A stretch of 64,000 nt of DNA from Bondarzewia mesenterica. Its lineage: Eukaryota > Basidiomycota > Agaricomycetes > Russulales > Bondarzewiaceae. The position numbers were made by a program, and so were the translations under genes. Below are positions 24,652-35,464 of this stretch, piece by piece. Under the pieces are notes generated by a model. It was not told the origin of the DNA and searched no databases. It saw only the letters and a list, made by a program, of their open reading frames with translations. The stretch's first letter is position 1. The number at the start of each line of letters is the position of its first letter. Location of the stretch: contig SGPL01000010.1 in assembly GCA_004802705.1 (NCBI GenBank), positions 1 through 64,000 on the forward strand. Reading direction: 5' to 3'.

Positions 24652-27487
24652 ATGGAGGCCAAATACAGCAACCCTCTTAGCGAGACGCAGTTGCGGCATC
24701 GCATGTCAATGCCTGATGTGCCTTCTGATGTCGATGACGACGAGCTTATGCTGCATTTCAATGATCCCAACTACGACTTCGATGCAAGCTCCACTGCTGG
24801 ATCATCCACTCTCGACAATGTGGAGTTCGGCGAAAAGAAAACGGCCACCCGGTGGTCTGGTTCTGATGTTAACTCGATGTCTGGTGGCTCGGAAGGCGAC
24901 TCTGATTCTGCGTGGGATTCGACCCGTGCTGCAGAGTCAAAGCCGAATCTCTCATCAGGAGAGATCACCTACAACGAGTGAGCGTCTTGCAGTATTGTTT
25001 CGTCGTCGATTCTGACCATATTACAGTGAATCCCCTTACCCGGAAGTTCGCGCGGCTGTATCGAACACAGATGATCCCACCATGCCGGTCAATACATTTC
25101 GGATGTAAGCACATTTATTTGCTGTCACTGCCGCGACTCTTGAACACTATCCTAGGTGGTTCATTGGAATTCTCATGTCTATGGTCATCCCCGCCTTCAA
25201 CACCGTCTTCTGGCTTCGATGTACGTCATTTATCTCCTTTTCCTTGACCTGACCCTTACGTGTTTACCTTCAGATCCAACCGTCATCGTTAACTCACTTT
25301 TCGTTCAACTCATCGTCCTTCCTTTCGGCAAGCTTTTGGAGAAGATTCTGCCAGCATGGCGCCTCACCCTATTCGGCTATTCGATGTCGCTCAACCCCGG
25401 ACCTTTCAACATCAAGGAGCACACGCTCATATCTGTGATGGCGAACGTCGTTGTCTACGGAGCTCCCGTCACCGACATCATCGCCACGCAGGCGTTCTTC
25501 TACAACGAGCCATGGGCAATTGGCAAGCAGTTTGTATTGGGTCTTTCCGTGCAGCTGCTTGGTTTTTCGTTCGCTGGTCTTGTGCGACAATTCCTTGTTT
25601 GGCCTTCCAGCATGATCTGGCCCGGCGTCCTCGTTCGTAGCGCACTGCTAAATACGATGCACAAAAACTACGGCAGGAAAGAAAAGAAGCACATGTCTCG
25701 GGAAAAGTTCCTCTTCCTCGCGTGCCTCTGCAGCTTCATCTGGTACTGGGTTCCCGGGTACTTGTTTACCGCTCTCAGCATGTTCAACTGGGTCTGCTGG
25801 ATCGCTCCAAACAACATTGTAGTCAATACATTGTTCGGCTACGCCAGTGGTCTGGGTATGGGCTTCTTCACATTTGACTGGGCCATGATTTCCTACGTTG
25901 GTAGCCCACTCGTGTCACCTGTAAGTCATTTTCTGCCATCTCTAGTCTGCTTGCGCGCTCATATTTTATTCAGTGGTGGGCTCAACTGAACTCCATTGTT
26001 TCGTTCGTATTCTGGATTTGGCTCATCGTTCCTATCCTCTGGGGTACGTTCTCTTGTTCAGCCACGATCGTACATGAACTCATCTTGTCATCCCAGCCAA
26101 GAACGTCTTCTACGCCAAATATATGCCGATCTCCACAGCTCAGTCGTTCGACAATACGGGTGCACCTTACGATCCTACTGCCATAATTACCAACGGTGTG
26201 TTTGATCAGCAAAAATATCAAGCGTATTCGCCCATGTTTCTGTCGATCACCTTCGTCATCACGTATGGTACTTGCTTCGCATCGTACACCGCGGTTATCG
26301 TCCATACCTTTCGTGAGTGATCAATGTCTTGGACGAAATGTAAATTGCTAATGACACTACTACAGTCTGGTACCGCCATGATATCATGCGCCAGTTCCGC
26401 AGGACCTTGGGCGACGAGAGGGACGTCCATTCGCGTCTAATGAAGGCCTATCCTGAGGTACCCCGATGGTGGTATGGAGTCCTTGGTATTTTCGCTTTCG
26501 TCTTGGGCATTATTGGAATAGAGATCTGCAACACGAAGCTCCCTGTCTGGGCCTTCGTCTTGGGAATTGTCTTGGCCTTCATCTTCGTCATCCCCCTTGC
26601 CATGGTGCAAGCCATCACGAACCAGCAGTTCACCTTGAACGTCCTGGCTGAGCTGCTTATCGGCTACATGGTCCCCGGCCGTCCCCTCGCGTCGATGGTA
26701 TTCAAGTACTGCACCCACAACACGACGCAACAGACGATCTACTTCGTCAGCGATCTCAAAATGGGCCACTATATGAAGGTCCCTCCTCGCATGATGTACT
26801 TGGGCCAGGTCATTGCGTCTATAATTGCCGTATTCGTCTCCATTGGAGCCCAACAATGGGTTTTCAGCGCCGTTCCGGACGTCTGTCAGCCTGGACAGAA
26901 GGACATGTTTACTTGTCCTGGACTTCTCACGTATGCGACAGCCTCATTGATCTGGGGAGGCATTGGGCCTCGACGATTCTTCTCTCCTGGCGCACTGTAT
27001 GTTGTCTCTTCTATCAATCGTTCGCGTGCATATACTGAAGAACGATCTTAGTTACTACCCGATGGCCTGGTTCTTCCTCATTGGCGCTTTGCTCCCCATT
27101 CCATTCTACTTCCTTGCCAAACGTTACCCCCGTTCATTCCTGCGGTATGTTCACATTCCCGTTGCACTCAATGCTCTCAGCATTGTCCCCCCTGCTTCCG
27201 GTATCAACTATTCGTCCTGGATCCTCGTGGGAGCTATTTTCCAGTGGTTTATGCGCCGCTTCCACTTCCGCTGGTGGATGCGCTACAACTACCTCTTGTC
27301 GTCCGGCCTGGACGCAGGTGTAATCTTCGCTCTCGTCATCATCTTCTTCACCGTACAGTTGCCGAAGGGCGGAGTGTCACTGAACTGGTGGGGAAATACC
27401 GTGTGGATGAACACGGCGGATGCAATGGGCTTGCCATTCTCCACCGTCGCACCAGGGGATTTCTTTGGGCCTAGGACATGGTCTTGA
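24652..27487 (+). CDS. oligopeptide transporter, OPT family
   Basis: OPT carriers import tetra- to hexapeptides, glutathione or related compounds by proton symport at the plasma membrane. The start MEAKYSNPLSETQLRHRMSM is followed by a long acidic, Ser-rich cytosolic N-terminus. The family signatures are plain: NPGPFNIKEHTLISVMANV (about 25395-25450) and later WYRHDIMRQFR. About 14 hydrophobic segments follow, among them FIGILMSMVIPAFNTVFW, FTLNVLAELLIGYMVPGRP and SWILVGAIFQWFMRRFHFRW. The C-terminus ends FFGPRTWS at 27487. At least six short GT..AG introns are required (for example at 24980, 25107, 25921, 26045, 26313 and 26999). Length is about 800 residues, normal for fungal OPTs. The adjacent sulfonate dioxygenase and shared promoter suggest a sulfur or nitrogen scavenging role, which is an inference from position. 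Confidence 0.93.
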
Positions 27488-27869
27488 AGCTTGAGCTTGA
27501 GGATTGACATATAGATGGACACATGTTGGTATTATTTTTTTCTCACGCACGCCACGTAGTGTATGAACAGATTTTTTTTTATCGGGCATTTACTGGTATT
27601 TGCCCTTTTGCCTTTCATCCACCTGTATAATTTAGCAATCACGAATGAGTACGACTATGAACATGTCTATGGTTTATATTCGCAGGCGTAGCGGATAACG
27701 TCGGGATACAAACTCAGCAAGCAATGCACAGTTCACGCTGCACAGCCAGAAAACAAAAGCGGACTGGCCCAGCGATCTCAAGCACTTATTCAATTAAATA
27801 AAGCGCGAGGAAATCACCATGAAACATGTATAGAGAAGTATTCTGGACGGGAAGATTACATCTGGAAGA
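27488..27869. other. convergent 3' spacer
   Basis: This lies between the stops of the OPT gene (+) and PRP19 (-). It is AT-rich, with T-runs near 27532-27580 fitting 3' UTRs. Nothing else is seen. Confidence 0.5.
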
Positions 27870-29509
27870 TCACTCAGGCAAGCCCCAAATCCTGACCTCC
27901 CTACCGCTAGCACCCCAAATCTCCTTGCTCTGGAACCCGAACACTATATCCGACACCTCGCCTCCTTCCTCAAACCTCACCAGCTCCTCCCATGTCTTAT
28001 GCGCGTATACGCGAGCGCCCTCATTGCCTGCGATGCCCAGTAGATGCGCACTGTAGTCATACACAACTTTGTTGACCTTAAATCCGTCACCGAGAGGAAT
28101 GGAATGCGAAATCTTCTGCTTCCGCAAATCCCAGATGCCGACAGACGACAAGGAGTCGGGCGCAAGGAGGTGGTAGCCATTCTCCGAAAAACTGAAGGTG
28201 TTCACGGTGAATGGTGTGCTATCGGGCGCTACGAGAGTCGCCGCGACACCGCCGGAACGAATGTCGTATATCTGGATGGTAGATGTCGGCGTCCCTACGG
28301 CAATGATAGTACCATCGGGGTGAATGGCCATGGATGAAAATGGCTCGTCGGCTTGTGGTGAGCGATATAACTGGCCGAAAGTTGTGAGATCGTGTAGCGA
28401 GTAGGTCTTGTCTTGTGAAGCAAGGCCCAGGAGGGTCGATGTCGGGTGGACGGCCAGGCCCGTGACTTCGCCTTTGTGCATTTTAATGGTTGACCTAGGG
28501 ATGTACTCTCCAGAGGCAGCATCCTGAGACCAAACACGAGCTATCTTGTCTGCGCCTGCAGACAGCAGCAGCGTGGGATCGCCCTCGTGCTCCCGGAATG
28601 CAACATGGTTGATCTTCTTGGTGTGACCTTTCAGAGAGGCTAACACCTTGTCGGTGCTTCTATCATATAGCTGGACGATCTTGTCGTTTCCGCCAGTTAG
28701 AAATTGGGACCGGTTGACCTCTGAAACAGCGATAGAAGTGATACCAGCGGGGGATGCAGAATGAAGGGAAGGGATGGTGTGTTTCGCGGTGAAGGTCTTG
28801 ACTTGCGCAGGAGTTGCGTAATCTGCTGGTGCCTTGCGCTTTTTACGGAGAGCAGAGAGCTTCTGGTGTGTCTCGTCAATTTGTGCTACGACGTTGTCGG
28901 GAAGAATGCCCCCTGAAGGCGCCGGCTCTTCGGCCATTTCTACATCAGCAGCAGGGGCTGTTGGTGTGATACCCATGGAAGCTTGAACATTGGCGAGAGC
29001 CCTGAAAGGCAAAGATTGATACACATAAGTGGAGAAATAGGATAATGACACGTACTCTCTGGCCGCATCACGCTCCCTCATAAGTCGCGCCACGACGCGA
29101 CTTGCGGCATCCTGTGCATATAAAGCATAGCTCAACTCTTGACGGGTGGAGTTGTATTGCTGCTTGAGGGTAAAAGTCTCGAGTACGAGAGCATCCCACT
29201 CGCTTTGCAGAGCAGTTAGAAGAGCAGGGATGGACGAATGAGTGGGCGGACGAGGAGGCGCCGCATTTGGATCTGTAAGAGATTGATTTATATGGGATAG
29301 TCAAAAAATGATTCGGAAAGCAACAGAAAGTCTTCCTTACTGGCTTTCACCGAAATCAGGTCGCCCTCTTCCAACTTTTCTCCGGTAATAGGATCCGTGC
29401 CATTTTCATTGATGTACTTCTGGATGAGGCGCTTTTCGTACACATGGCCAGACTTGGAGGAGACTACAGGATCCTGAGGGGGCTCCCCGGAAATGGCACA
29501 AAAGAACAT
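27870..29509 (-). CDS. PRP19: pre-mRNA-processing factor 19, U-box E3 ligase
   Basis: Prp19 is the core ubiquitin ligase of the NineTeen Complex, needed to activate the spliceosome. The start is the ATG at 29509: the U-box opens MFFCAISGEPPQDPVVSSKS and runs to EKLEEGDLISVKA. After an intron comes NPNAAPPRPPTHSSIPALL, then the conserved Prp19 coiled-coil segment (EWDALVLETFTLKQQYNSTR, then SYALYAQDAASRVVARLMRE). After a second intron, a linker leads to a seven-bladed WD40 propeller (GGNDKIVQLYDRS, GADKIARVWSQD, SQDKTYSLHDL, TSTIQIYDI, SSVGIWDL), ending VRIWGLPE with the stop at 27870. Total about 510 residues, typical. The ATG lies 105 bases from the divergent SGT2 start. Confidence 0.95.
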
Positions 29510-29614
29510 GATGTTTACGCGTTCGAGATGGTCGTTGACGGAGGCAGGCGCGGAAACGAACAAGACGCGGTTGTTTGTTGACTGGTGTTTACGACTCATC
29601 TCTACCACTTCGTT
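29510..29614. promoter_or_regulatory. compact divergent promoter, PRP19 / SGT2
   Basis: Only 105 bases separate the two start codons, so both genes must share promoter elements or overlap in their leaders. No TATA box is evident. Confidence 0.5.
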
Positions 29615-30882
29615 ATGTCTGAAAAGCAGCAGCGCCTTGTCCTTGCTATCATCGACTTCTTGAATAAGTCTATTGAGGATGGAACAGTAAGACAAGATGA
29701 TAAAGAGAGCTTGGAGATTGCGAGTAGGCTCCCTATTGTTTTTGATATTGTCCGTCGTGATTTGCTCATAAAGGATCGCTTCCATAGTTCAATGCATAGG
29801 TGAAGCCTTCGGTGTAGATATCACAGATGAACAAGAGATCGAGCGCCTTAGCGTAAAACCTGCTACCCTTCCCACTATCTTTGATGTTTTCTTGAAAACC
29901 AGGAACAAAGTCGGGCCCACTCCGACGACATCGACTGCTTCATCCATCTCCGCGCCGACTGCTCCAGCAACATCCACACCAGTCGTGCCTCCCCAACCAC
30001 CTTCCGCGGAGAACAAGGCGAAAGCTGAGAAGCTGAAGCAGGAGGGGAATGCCCTTATGTCCTCGAAGCAGTATGACAATGCCATTGAATCCTACACCAA
30101 AGCCATCGAACTCGATTCCCTTAACCCAGTCTACTTTTCCAACCGTGCCGCAGCTTTCTCCAGCAAAGGCGATCACCTTTCAGCTACATCTGATGCTGAA
30201 AGAGCTATAGAAGTCGATTCGTCTTTCATTAAAGCCTATCATCGCTTAGGGTGTGTGTCTCCTATCCTCTCTGCGTGATAATTTACACATATTGTTTCGC
30301 AGGCATGCGCAATACTCACTTAGTGACTACAAGGCTGCCGCCGCCGCCTTCCGTCGTGGTCTCGAGCTTGATCCAAGCAACGGCAGTCTTCAATCCGGCT
30401 TGCAGAATTCCGAGGCACGCATCGAGACAGAATTATCGGGCAGCCCTGCACCTCGTGCGGCTTCTCCGGGTGCAGGTTCTCAAGGAGCGGCTGGATTGGC
30501 AGATATGCTCCAGAACCTAGGTGGTGCTGGCGGCCTCGGTGGTGCTGGCGGCGGGATGCCTGACCTGGCGGGTATGATGAATAACCCAATGATGATGCAG
30601 ATGGCGCAACAAATGATGGCGGACGGTGGTTTGGAGAGGCTGATGTCTAACCCTGCTCTCGCAAACATGGTCTGTTCTTGCACTTCATAGGCCTTTTGTT
30701 TTGAGTTCACGTCCTTTCAGATGAACCGAGTCCAGGGTGGTGGCGGGATGCCTTCAATGGAGGAGTTGATGGGCGACCCAACGCTGAGAGACCTGTGCGT
30801 GTCCTTCGAGATGTTATCACCTGCTAATCTTAACCATTCAATATGCAGCGCAAGTCAATTTGGTGCCGGTGGCCGGGGATAG
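29615..30882 (+). CDS. SGT2: SGT2/SGTA co-chaperone of the GET pathway
   Basis: Sgt2 receives tail-anchored membrane proteins and passes them to Get4/Get5/Get3. The N-terminal SGTA dimerisation domain is MSEKQQRLVLAIIDFLNKSI, joined across an intron to VQCIGEAFGVDITDEQE. Three TPR motifs follow (AEKLKQEGNALMSSKQYDNA; NPVYFSNRAAAFSSKGDHLS; the third crosses an intron as AYHRLG/HAQYSLSDYKAAAA). The C-terminal part is Gly/Met/Asn-rich (GLADMLQNLGGAGG, NNPMMMQMAQQMM), the hydrophobic client-binding region. The last exons read MNRVQGGGGMPSMEELMGDP and ASQFGAGGRG, with TAG at 30880-30882. Length is about 330-340 residues, as usual. Cytosolic. Confidence 0.93.
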
Positions 30883-31515
30883 TGTTCTTGCCTGGTTTAC
30901 ATTCTATAAACGGGATTTTGACTGTGGCAAGATATCCGTGTCATTGGTTGTATACGACTAGGAAGGGAGATGAAGTGTGCTCAGATTGTATGTCATACCC
31001 ATGTTCGAGTGGCATAGCTAATTGTGAGGGTAGGTATCGTTGTCATCGTTGTGACTTGTGGTATAGAATGAAGAGATAAGACCTGTCAGCTGCTAAGGGA
31101 ATGAAACCCGGGGAGCGATGATAGAGAGCAGGGGACCTAGTTGCAACCGCCATTCGAGTTCATTGAAGTTTGAATATTGGTCACCTTGTCGGTCAGAATA
31201 TTGTGAGGGGAGGGAGCTTTGCCTTCAGGCTTCGTGGAAGTCTAGTGTTCATAGTCAACTTTAAGTGTACGTTCTATCAAAAGTGAATTTGAGCATACCA
31301 GTGAAAGGGAATCGTTGTGTAACGACTGGTCTTTCGATTGTGAGCACAGACTTGAAGCCACAGATCCAAACGCCTGTTCTTCGTGTACGGCGATGTTTGG
31401 ATCGGGCTGAGTGTGACCGGACTGCCAATTTATCCCCAACTCACTGATCCGTCCTCTGTAATAACTTGGAAACGTTGGTAGTTCGGTATCTATTTGGACT
31501 ACTAGATTTGGCTGC
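30883..31515. other. convergent 3' spacer
   Basis: This lies between SGT2 (+) and the RING/coiled-coil gene (-). Short frames on both strands lack conserved motifs, and nothing is recognised. Confidence 0.4.
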
Positions 31516-32699
31516 TCACGCTTTGGTACGACGGGCCCAGTTTTCAAATTCCACTGCTTTACTCTCCGCTTTCGAAGCCCTCTCTTGTTCTGCATGAAAC
31601 TGAGCCTCAAGTTGTTTGATCAACTCGCAGGCCTGTTCCAATGTTCTGAATGAAGAAAGCACAGTGAGGTCCAAAATGGCTGTTTAAGGGCCCATCCACT
31701 CACATTGGTTGAGACGTCCCTCCTGTTGCAAGCAATTGATCATTGCTTTGGTTTTGAATCGCATGCGCTCTGCGGCGGGGATCCATTGTCCCTTGATCTT
31801 TGTTTGTCTTTTCATCTCGTAGACTTGAGGTCCGAGGAACATGTCAGCGAAGCGCCGAACAGAAGTGACGACACCGACCTTTTCAACTCAACCAGCATGG
31901 ACCTCTCGCTCTCGCGCTGCTGCTCAAGCTTCTGGTTGGCATATACTAGGCGACTGTAACATTGATGCGATTCGGCACCTGAATGCTTGAAAACAATGAA
32001 ACTTACCTTTTCAAAGTTTGAATGAACGCCACAAGGTCATGAATCGGACTCTCTCTCAACCTTGCATTAATAGCTTCAGTATTGCATCCATCAGGCTCTT
32101 TTCGCTTACGACTAAGCGAAAAACTGTCCAAAGACACCTCATTCAGCTCAAGATTGCCATCTAGCCTAGCGGTTTTACTTGGAAGTTCACTTACGATGCG
32201 CAAGAGTGAGTAGTAATCGATCAGCCCGGAACTTTGGAAGATAGACGTCTGCTGGAGCTTACCTATCGCTCTCTGACTGTGTCAACTTCACAGCTGCCAA
32301 TGCGGCAGCCATGAGCTCGCCGTAGTTCTTCACCGCCTCGTCGCGTTCCAAGGTAACCTGTTGTAAAGCGGTCGACATTTTGACCTCCTCTCGTAAAGCG
32401 TTCTGTTTTTCGGTGACGAGCTCCCTGAATTTCCGGTAAATTGACTCCAGATGGCTCACGAGGTCCGCCGAATCGATAGGCTGCTTGCTCAATGCCATCG
32501 CGATACGACATGCAGGGCAGTGTGCTGTATTGCACCAAACACGGGAACATTCCTGGCACAGACTGTGCTCTGGTAAGTGAGGGCGCTATATATCAGCGTG
32601 CACGAGTCTTGAACGTCGACAATTAATGTAGGACGTACTGCAATCCAACAAGAAGGACTCTTCAATAGCAGTAAAAGAGCCGCAGATGCAATTCGCCAT
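31516..32699 (-). CDS. RING-finger protein with coiled coil (putative E3 ligase)
   Basis: The gene model starts at the ATG 32699 (MANCICGSFTAIEESFLLDC); an intron joins this to KHSLCQECSRVWCNTAHCPA. Together these give a RING: Cys-x-Cys, then Cys-x-His-x2-Cys-x2-Cys, and Cys-x2-Cys, right at the N-terminus. A coiled coil follows (ADLVSHLESIYRKFRELVTE and onward), then a Lys/Arg-rich linker (SLSRKRKEPDG), a second helical stretch (ANQKLEQQRESERSMLVEL) and a last helix (TLEQACELIKQLEAQFHAEQ), ending ENWARRTKA with the stop at 31516-31518. All five introns keep phase, giving about 290-300 residues. A short RING at the extreme N-terminus followed by coiled coil is the layout of the Zip3/HEI10/RNF212 meiotic ligases, but also of other RING proteins. 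The family is not certain. Confidence 0.75.
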
Positions 32700-33138
32700 G
32701 GCGGAATGGAGAAATTTAGCGAACTCAGTGGCGGACTCGGCGATTCTGTTCAAAGTTCGCTGCCAAGGCTGAAAAGCTTCAGTTCGAACTCCAAACCTCT
32801 GCATTTGTCGGACGTGACGCGTTCCCATCACGTGTTCACCTCGTAGATGGCACGGGACGCGACTCGCTGTCCCCTCGAAAGGATGAGAACAAAAAAGCAA
32901 TTATACCCTCAGCACTGCAATGAGAGCTCTGATCCGTGGAAAACCTCATGCCTTGAGAGCAGAGCTGCGAAAATTGAGCTGTGTATACTCATCACTGCGA
33001 GTCGAGCAAGTCCTTAGCACGCTAAACTGAATAATTGAGAAGCATTTGATTGTCCACTGCTGCCATATTAAATCGTCTTCACCTATTATATGCAAGTTTT
33101 AAGCAATATTTTTGATACGATTATACCACTTCTGGGAT
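32700..33138. other. spacer between RING gene promoter and Myb/zinc-finger 3' end
   Basis: Both neighbours are on the minus strand. The AT-rich part 33050-33130 fits a 3' UTR and polyadenylation region. No gene is supported. Confidence 0.4.
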
Positions 33139-35295
33139 CAGTTTCCCCCGCCTTCACGTTGCATCTTTTCAGCTACCTTTCGCGCCAGCGTCGGCGGCAA
33201 GTTGTCAAGCTGAGCAGGTCTCTCGCGAGGATGACTCTGAATGCATTAGTGCTGATCAGTAAGACGATGCGGTAACAGAGCAGCTCCAAGGAAGACTGAC
33301 GTGAGTGAGATGGTACCTGAGACCGCTCAGTTGCTTATATACGTGAAGGCAATTTGCATGGGGGCAAGAATACGTTTTCTTCTTCTTCGGGGTATCGAAT
33401 TGGCGTTCTTGATCAGATGTCTGTGTGGCTTGGGCATCTTGTGTTGAAGGCGCGAGTGGCGGGAACGAAGATATTGCCTGGCGAAAATGGGCCTTGGATC
33501 TGAGAGGTTCAATCAGTATCAATCGATGAGCGGAAGCGAAACTGCAGACATCTGAAGATGATACTGAAGACCGTTGATGCTCTGCGACACAAGGATGTGA
33601 ACATCTGCACAATTCTCGGACAAAAAATTCGCTGACTTTGCAAGCTTTCCCACATCCTTGCAGACCGCATCTGTATGGCTTGCTGTCAGCATCCGGATCA
33701 CCTGGGTGTTGTATCCGAACATGTTCGGACAGATCTTTCGACGTTGCAAACCGGAACTTGCTACACGAATCATCATCAGGCCAGCATTGCGAATAGCCGC
33801 AGGCATAGCCAAGGATCGAAGGACTGAAAACAATGAAGAATGCTGCCATCTCAGCTCCCCTTTCGTTAGTAGGCGACCACTTACTCTGCGCTGGCTGCTA
33901 ATGTAGCAGAGAGGATTGGCGGTGTTTCCTTAGGCTCAGCTACTTTCTTGCTGACACGAGAAGGTTTCGGCCTAGATGACAGAGACAGTCGAGGAGGAGG
34001 CTCTTGGGGAGGGGAAACAATGACTATATGTTCCTTTGTCGAGAGATTGATTGTCGCAGAGGTGTCCGCAGAGGTTGGAAAAGAGATTGTCGGGGGAGCA
34101 GGAGGAGTAGCGATTGGCGGTGTAGATGAAGTTGATTGCGAACCGGTATCTGGGTAGGAGCTAGGTATGGGACTGCTACAAGCTGGATCGATGGGATGAT
34201 CGACGAGTCCTTCGACGGGATACGTTTGAGCGACGGCGAACGGAACTTGTGACGACGTCGGTGCAGGGTACAACTCAATATCACAGTCGACGTCCAGCGC
34301 AGGGTTAGTGCTATTCTCCGGTATTACTTGCGGAGCGTCAGGACTGGCGCGGGGATAAACGGGACGAATGCCAGATGATGAGCATGAATTTGAAGGGTCA
34401 TGTGTATGAGCATCTCCCAAACACGCAAGTGCGGCTTGAGGAGACGAAGAAGTAGGCTGAAAATTAGGTATGGGACTTGAACTGTGATTGCTATTGAATT
34501 CCCCAGAGGTCATCTCCGGCGTTGCATCAACAGCCATCGCATTGGGAGATGGAGTAGAGGTCTCGTCGGCCTGCATATTTAGCCCGTTTATTGCCAGATC
34601 GATCCAATATTGTTTTGACTCTGGCCTTCCAATTCCCAAGGGGTCTTGTGGGTCAGAATCCAGTCTAACGTGTGGCGAAGACTGTCCGGACGGCCCCGCA
34701 ACAGGTTTCGGGGGTTTAGTCAAAATTCGCCATCTGGTCTTTTCGTTATCAATGCAGAAAAGAGGGATAGATATTGGTGCGCATGCCTGTTTCGACATAG
34801 TAGACTGCTCCTCTGCAACACCTGCCCGACTTGCGTCCACTTCCTGCCTAATCTCTCGGTGATCTGCAGCAATTTAGCATCTTCATCCGGTGTCCACGGG
34901 CCCTTTTTGAGGATAGGGTCAAGGGCGTCCCGATAACGCTTCGAGCATGCATCGTCAGTCCTGCCAGGAATATGCCTGGCAATTAGAGACCATTTTGGCC
35001 CGTGAATGTAGTGTAGATGCGAGAGCAATTCATCCTCTTGGCTGGTCCAGATCGACTTCTTGACCGTCGGACAAAGTGAGTGCAGCCATCGCTATGTTGA
35101 AGAACTTACTCATCGGGATGCGTCGAGATGAGATGAAGAAATAATCCATACCTTCCGACATGCTTTATTCGTCCTGCCTGGGACATGAAGCGCGATGGTC
35201 CTCCAATCAGCATTCTCACCATAGTTGGCTATGGCCTGAGTCAATAGAAAGTCTTCGTTGGCTACCCATGGTCGACCGACTTGTCTCTCGGCCAT
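33139..35295 (-). CDS. Myb-type plus C2H2 zinc-finger DNA-binding protein
   Basis: This is a probable transcription factor with two kinds of DNA-binding domain. From the ATG at 35295, three Myb/SANT repeats follow: RPWVANEDFLLTQAIANYGE to HVPGRTNKACRK; an intron-split WTSQEDELLSHLHYIHGPKW to IPGRTDDACSKRY; and KGPWTPDEDAKLLQITERLG to RSSLLCRNRW. A long Ser/Pro/Thr-rich low-complexity region comes next (about 34730-33900). The C-terminus has C2H2-like fingers: CGYSQCWPDDDSC to DLSEHVRIQH, RCGLQGCGKAC, and CPHANCLHVYKQLSGLRYHL. A final exon (SHPRERPAQLDNLPPTLARK) ends at TGA 33139-33141. The segment around 33480-33640 is open in frame and may be exon or a retained intron. No orthologue name is assigned. 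It shares a 169-base divergent promoter with PRP17. Confidence 0.85.
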
Positions 35296-35464
35296 GCAAG
35301 GGTGTCTAGCAACTCAAGGTGAATGTGGTTCTCTCAGAAGTGATACCGACGCCACAAACCCTTTCTTTACGTAACCAAAAACCCTGAGCAATGTAAGGCA
35401 GTGTACCGGCGTGACCTACTGTAGTACTACCACGCTATACACACCACTGCCAATAGTCCTCAGT

